Assembly: GCA_041662445.1 (NCBI GenBank) | Contig: JBAZSL010000011.1 | Location: 1 to 55,183 of the forward strand | Reading direction: 5' to 3' | From: UASB124 sp041662445 | Lineage (GTDB): Bacteria; Babelota; Babeliae; Babelales; RVW-14 | DNA length: 55,183 bases | In this document: positions 51,528 to 55,183 of the stretch, in pieces | Layout of the letters: every line of letters starts with the position of its first letter | How positions within the stretch are numbered: position 1 is the first letter of the stretch | Notes under the pieces: model-generated | The model's database searches: none | Seen by the model: the letters and a program-made list of their open reading frames with translations, nothing else | Told to the model about the DNA's origin: nothing | Translations under genes and position numbers: made by a program

Positions 51528-53201
51528 TTACTTACGCTTTTCCATATCAATTTTTTTAATATCGCGTTTTTCATCAGCCAGATAATGACTACGCAAGAAT
51601 TCAAGCGCTTTTTGGCGATTTGCAAGACTTGGGTCAAGCTTTCGTCCGAGGTGTAACATACTGATCATATTGACCGCTGCCTGTATCTGCACATCAGTAC
51701 CAAGAAGTTCTTTTTGCTTATCCTCCCATTGAACAGGGGTATCCTCCTCCTTAGCATCGTGCGCAGCACCTTCACCCGAAGGTGATCCGGAACCCTCACG
51801 ATCCTCTTCAAAATCCACGATATCAGCAAGGTCATCATCCAGTTCCTGGGTCGACTTTTTGTTGTCCTTTGCAACCTCAGCTTTGCCCGTCGCCTCTTTA
51901 ACGGTGATATGCTCCTTCAGCGAGCTTTCTTTACCATACATTTCAATAACCCAACGTTCACGATCGGCGGAAAAAAACTTTGGTTTTACCAAAAAATCTG
52001 GCTCTATGCCGGTTGCCTGAATCGAAAGATCATCGGGGAGGTAGTACAACATAGTAGTTAATTTGAGCGCGCAGCCGTTACTAATAGGAATAACCTCTTG
52101 CACCGAACCTTTACCAAATGTCGAAGTTCCCACAAGAAAGACGAGCAGATTGCGATCATTATTTTTTCCATTTTTTTCGTAACTTTTCACAGAATGATGG
52201 CGCAAACTTCCTGCAAGAATTTCAGCAGCTGAAGCGGTAAAGTTATCAACTAAAATGAAAATAGGAATATCGGTTTTTAAAATTGGGTCTGTCGCCGTTG
52301 CGTAGGTATCAACAACTACTTTTGCTTTATCCTTGGTCACCGCAACAATGGAATTTTTTTCCAAAAAGAGTCCGGCCATTTCGATCGCCGAATTTAAAAT
52401 ACCACCAGGATTACGCCTCAAATCAATAATAAGACCATTGCATTTTCCCTGATTAGCTATTTTCAGCAACTCTGCAACTTGACTTGCTGCATTTTCACTA
52501 AAAATTCTTAACGATAAATAATAGATCTGCTGGTCAGCAAAGAAAAAACACACTGATGCCTGATTTTTAATCACATCACGTGTTATCTTAAATTCAAGTG
52601 GCTTGCGACGTCGAATGACTTTGATTTTAACCGAAGTACCCGTTTTACCTTTGAGTTTGCCCAATGCCTCATCGGTAGAAAGGCCACGAAGTTTTGTCCC
52701 ATCAACTTCAACAATTTTGTCCCCACCCCGCAATCCAGTTTTTTCAGCAGGGCCGCCTGGAATAACATCAATAACCACCAAGGCTTCGTCATAAGGCATC
52801 TTGCTAATAATGCTTACGCCTATACCTGAAAATTCACTGGATGTTGATTCGATAGCTGCTTTATAACTTTCAGGGGTTAGAAATGCTGAGTGGGCGTCAA
52901 CTTCTGCAACGGCAGCTTTAAGAGAGCTTTGAATAAACTTTGAAAAGTCGACCGCGCGAAATGCCTTATCCTCAATTAAGCTTACGACTTCAGAATATGT
53001 CTTAAACCCTTGGTGGATGTCCTTTTGCGCATCGCGCGATTCTTCTTTGGCCTTCGTCTCCTCTTGAGCAGAATCTTTATTTTTTTTCCAAAACCAGGAA
53101 ACCGTACGGCGGTCGTTTTTTGCCCGCGCATCTACTATTGGCCAACTGCCAAAAACAAGCCCGGCAAGCGCCATTATTGAATAGATTTTATTGCGTATCA
53201 T
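51528..53201 (-). CDS. ctpA: S41 family C-terminal processing protease (Ctp/Prc-like)
   Basis: From ATG 53201 (AAAGGGAG upstream) the product has 557 residues and a signal peptide. The PDZ domain (about 90-185) includes SGIGVSII and GLRGGDKIVEVDG. The S41 core has GLIIDLRRNPGG, the catalytic Ser in NFTASAAEILAGSL (about 322) and Lys in TFGKGSVQEV (about 364). It would trim C-termini of periplasmic or envelope proteins. A C-terminal extension of about 150 residues includes a very acidic segment (DDDLADIVDFEEDREG), longer than in most family members. The gene stands alone downstream of the rapZ divergent region. Confidence 0.93.
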   Translation of the reverse strand: MIRNKIYSIMALAGLVFGSWPIVDARAKNDRRTVSWFWKKNKDSAQEETKAKEESRDAQKDIHQGFKTYSEVVSLIEDKAFRAVDFSKFIQSSLKAAVAEVDAHSAFLTPESYKAAIESTSSEFSGIGVSIISKMPYDEALVVIDVIPGGPAEKTGLRGGDKIVEVDGTKLRGLSTDEALGKLKGKTGTSVKIKVIRRRKPLEFKITRDVIKNQASVCFFFADQQIYYLSLRIFSENAASQVAELLKIANQGKCNGLIIDLRRNPGGILNSAIEMAGLFLEKNSIVAVTKDKAKVVVDTYATATDPILKTDIPIFILVDNFTASAAEILAGSLRHHSVKSYEKNGKNNDRNLLVFLVGTSTFGKGSVQEVIPISNGCALKLTTMLYYLPDDLSIQATGIEPDFLVKPKFFSADRERWVIEMYGKESSLKEHITVKEATGKAEVAKDNKKSTQELDDDLADIVDFEEDREGSGSPSGEGAAHDAKEEDTPVQWEDKQKELLGTDVQIQAAVNMISMLHLGRKLDPSLANRQKALEFLRSHYLADEKRDIKKIDMEKRK

Positions 53202-53304
53202 TAACAAACTCCCTTTCATAAGTATCCGCAGGTATATTAATTCTTCTCGCGCCTCTCAAAACACGGTAAGATGTAAGGTATCATGAAACTAGGGGGATTT
53301 GGAA

Positions 53305-54201
53305 ATGATTGAAAACGTCACCAACAAACATCAAGGGCCAGAGCGCCTTGCACTTATCATAACCGGACTGTCCGGCGCCGGAAAAACGAGCGTCATGCGA
53401 TCGCTTGAAGACCTTGGATTTTACTGCGTCGATAATCTTCCGCTGCCACTTTTAACAACTTTTCTCAAGCTTGCATTCAACGGCCCATCCCACCTAGTAA
53501 AAGTTGCACTGGGCATTGATGCACGTGGTGAGCAATTCTTACAAAGTCTTGCCGTAGAAATACAACAAGTAAGAGCAACGGCTGTTGAATGCTTACTCAA
53601 AATAATTTTTGTAAGTGCACAGCAACAAACACTTTTAAAGCGTTTTCAAGAAACGCGCCGCAAGCATCCACTTGCTAACTATATTAGCGTTGAGCAGGCC
53701 ATAGAGCGCGAAAAAAATCTCATGGAACCTATCATGCGCTTGGCTGATGTCATTCTTGAAACAGATGGCCTCACTATTCACGAATTACGGCATCTGGTGA
53801 GTGCTCATTTTTCACAAGGTCAACCCCAGGAGCTCACCGTTAACCTGGTGTCATTCGGATTTAAATATGGCGTGCCTGCAGAAAGCAATCTGGTATATGA
53901 TGTACGTTTTTTACCTAATCCTTATTTCATACCTATTCTTAAAGAATGCGATGGACGTGATCAATCGATACATGATTTCTTGTTTAGCAAACCGGTCGTA
54001 CAGGATTACTGGCAACAGCTTGAAACTTTTCTGCACTATATGCTTGCCCGATTCCACGAAGAGGGTCGCTTTTGTGCCACCGTCGCACTCGGGTGCACCG
54101 GAGGGAAACACCGTTCAGTCGCATTTGTAGAAAAAATAGGCCACCAACCATGGCCCAATATCCGCTTTTGTATCACCCATCGTGACGTGGGAAAGGAGTA
54201 G
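53305..54201 (+). CDS. rapZ: RapZ/YvcJ family nucleotide-binding protein
   Basis: From ATG 53305 (AGGGGGA seven bases upstream) the product has 298 residues, the normal family length. Walker A GLSGAGKT is at 21-28, followed by LEDLGFYCVDNLP, GIDARG and the C-terminal VSFGFKYGVP, DVRFLPNPY and GCTGGKHRSV, all diagnostic. In E. coli RapZ senses glucosamine-6-phosphate and directs small-RNA control of glmS; in other phyla the role is broader. The FtsB-like gene follows nine bases downstream, hinting at envelope-related co-expression. Confidence 0.95.
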   Translation: MIENVTNKHQGPERLALIITGLSGAGKTSVMRSLEDLGFYCVDNLPLPLLTTFLKLAFNGPSHLVKVALGIDARGEQFLQSLAVEIQQVRATAVECLLKIIFVSAQQQTLLKRFQETRRKHPLANYISVEQAIEREKNLMEPIMRLADVILETDGLTIHELRHLVSAHFSQGQPQELTVNLVSFGFKYGVPAESNLVYDVRFLPNPYFIPILKECDGRDQSIHDFLFSKPVVQDYWQQLETFLHYMLARFHEEGRFCATVALGCTGGKHRSVAFVEKIGHQPWPNIRFCITHRDVGKE

Positions 54202-54210
54202 TCGATTGGT

Positions 54211-54504
54211 ATGGATCATAACTCATTTATACGCAATGCCACCCTCATTTCAGTTGCAGTTGTCATCGGTGCATATCTTATATTTGGCTCTCGTGGCATG
54301 CTCGAATATTATAAGAAACGGCTTTTAGTCCTACGCAAACAGGAAAAAATTGCGCATCTTGAAAAAGAAGTTATACAACTTTCTGGAACATCAGAAGCAT
54401 ATAGGCACCATCCATTTTCTTTGGAAAAAAGCGCACGCTATGACTTTTGTATGGGATACACCAACGAGATGGTTTATGTAGTACCGCCAAAGACATCATC
54501 ATGA
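54211..54504 (+). CDS. FtsB/DivIC-like septum formation initiator protein
   Basis: The 97-residue protein has an N-terminal membrane helix (about 11-27) and a short coiled coil (about 32-58). A conserved end follows: ARYDFCMGYTNEMVYVVP matches the FtsB/DivIC pattern of (ARxxLGMxxxxExVYxxP). Family members join FtsL and FtsQ in the divisome. It lies nine bases after rapZ. The last 31 bases overlap the convergent gene at 54474. Confidence 0.75.
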   Translation: MDHNSFIRNATLISVAVVIGAYLIFGSRGMLEYYKKRLLVLRKQEKIAHLEKEVIQLSGTSEAYRHHPFSLEKSARYDFCMGYTNEMVYVVPPKTSS

Positions 54505-54950
54505 TCGCATGTTGATGTGATGATTAACGGCTCTACCGGTTTTGATTCGTAACGCATCTGATCTTTAAGGTGGGCGATTTGGCGTTGACTATCCACAAGC
54601 CGTTCATCAACAACATGCTTTATTGCCCGCACTCTTTTTTTGATAGCAATAAGAGCCTGCACCATATCGCGTGCCTGTTGTTCAAGATCATCGATCCTTT
54701 GTTCAAGCTCATTGATGCCCGTAATATGCGTCTCACTGCTAGAATTCACTTTAGCCAAATCTGGCACATTCGTTGCAAGACGTGGTTGCTCGCCAACTTT
54801 TATAGCTGGCTGATCCGCTCTGCCCATATCATTGGCAAGGGTCTGAGCTATCACCTCTGAGGAAATAGACAGCTCTGTTTGAACCGCATAACTGCTCGTA
54901 ATCAGTGAACAAAGTCCCGCACAACACATTGTTCGACGTACAAAATCCAT
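54474..54950 (-). CDS. Exported coiled-coil protein of unknown function
   Basis: A 158-residue protein. A signal-like N-terminus (MDFVRRTMCCAGLCSLITSSYA) is followed by an extended Ser/Ala-rich segment and a coiled coil (about 78-135: INELEQRIDDLEQQARDMVQ and onwards). The tail has HDDVFGG. No family is recognised. It overlaps the convergent FtsB-like gene by 31 bp. The ATG has GGAGAT-like context about eight bases upstream. Confidence 0.65.
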   Translation of the reverse strand: MDFVRRTMCCAGLCSLITSSYAVQTELSISSEVIAQTLANDMGRADQPAIKVGEQPRLATNVPDLAKVNSSSETHITGINELEQRIDDLEQQARDMVQALIAIKKRVRAIKHVVDERLVDSQRQIAHLKDQMRYESKPVEPLIITSTCDHDDVFGGTT

Positions 54951-55113
54951 ATAGCTATCTCCGTTTCAAAGGGGTAACAAGGGAGAAAAATGTACCACAA
55001 ATCAAGAGATTCCACGAGCCATCTGGCAAACTTGTGACACATGAGGCCGCTTCGGATATACTTGAGAAGCGTTTTGTCAAAAACCTTCGTCCCTTTTTGT
55101 TGAGAGTTACGGT

Positions 55114-55183
55114 ATGGAACCAAAAGACATTCATGCACAAACAGCACAACCTGAGTCGAGCGAACACGAAATACGTCTTGAAA
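55114..55183 (+). CDS. Start of an unknown gene cut by the right edge
   Basis: An ATG at 55114 opens a frame (MEPKDIHAQTAQPESSEHEI) that continues to the window end. A TATACT at about 55057 could be its -10 box. GAGAG lies about ten bases upstream of the start. Too little is visible to name it. Confidence 0.45.
   Translation, partial: MEPKDIHAQTAQPESSEHEIRLE

Noticed and set aside
54902..55147. Minus-strand frames at the right end
   Set aside because: They cover the divergent promoter region and the start of the next gene, with no signal of coding.

Overview
The window looks like a chromosomal segment of an obligately host-associated Gram-negative bacterium, most probably of candidate phylum Dependentiae (TM6, Babeliae). 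This is inferred from gene content, not from a marker-gene search. The content includes two tandem ATP/ADP-translocase-like carriers, four exported ankyrin proteins, a secreted eqolisin-type glutamic peptidase, many signal-peptide proteins of unknown family, and compact housekeeping operons. Envelope genes (waaA, lptB, a gmhB-like phosphatase, mreC, PBP2, an FtsB-like protein, SpoIID) indicate LPS and at least some peptidoglycan machinery.

Layout. Bases 1-10900: a large unknown protein (cut by the left edge), a membrane-anchored acetyltransferase, hflX-gap, a CAU tRNA with tRNA-Ile2 features, a zinc-ribbon protein plus RNase HI, SpoIID plus a YdjM-like membrane protein, tatD, HU and a CPBP protease. 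10800-15035: an exported phosphatidylserine-decarboxylase-like protein, two neighbouring genes that share three copies of one unnamed domain, and a 57-residue acidic microprotein. 15176-24666: waaA, an intergenic array of palindromes, lon, two NTT carriers, rpsB with a long tail, tRNA-Ser, SRP RNA and an ankyrin protein. 24800-29190: a tightly overlapping operon dnaX-der-lptB-hpf. 29189-34005: exported or membrane proteins, including a probable frameshift, an alkaline-phosphatase-superfamily enzyme, an ankyrin protein and an eqolisin. 34129-39053: MATE transporter, gatC-gatA, dus, mreC. 39124-40580: a small tRNA-Arg-linked accessory patch with GIY-YIG, MNT and HEPN genes. 40753-50770: ankyrin proteins, three exported proteins with related leaders and layout, an RMD1/YagE-like protein, gmhB and PBP2. 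51087-55183: tRNAs Arg, Pro and His, a Ctp protease, rapZ, an FtsB-like gene, a secreted coiled-coil protein, and the start of a further gene.

The main unexplained signal is a family of short palindromic DNA elements. They abut the 3' ends of several tRNA genes. Twice in this window an element of about 35 nt can be compared as an 'empty' and a 'filled' site, which suggests it is or was mobile. Related sequence is carried in frame inside dnaX, in both orientations. Other notable points: a G-rich-loop leader hairpin upstream of exported-protein genes, an exported PSD homologue, an ankyrin protein with a nuclear-localisation-like motif, and a domain present in three copies across two adjacent genes.
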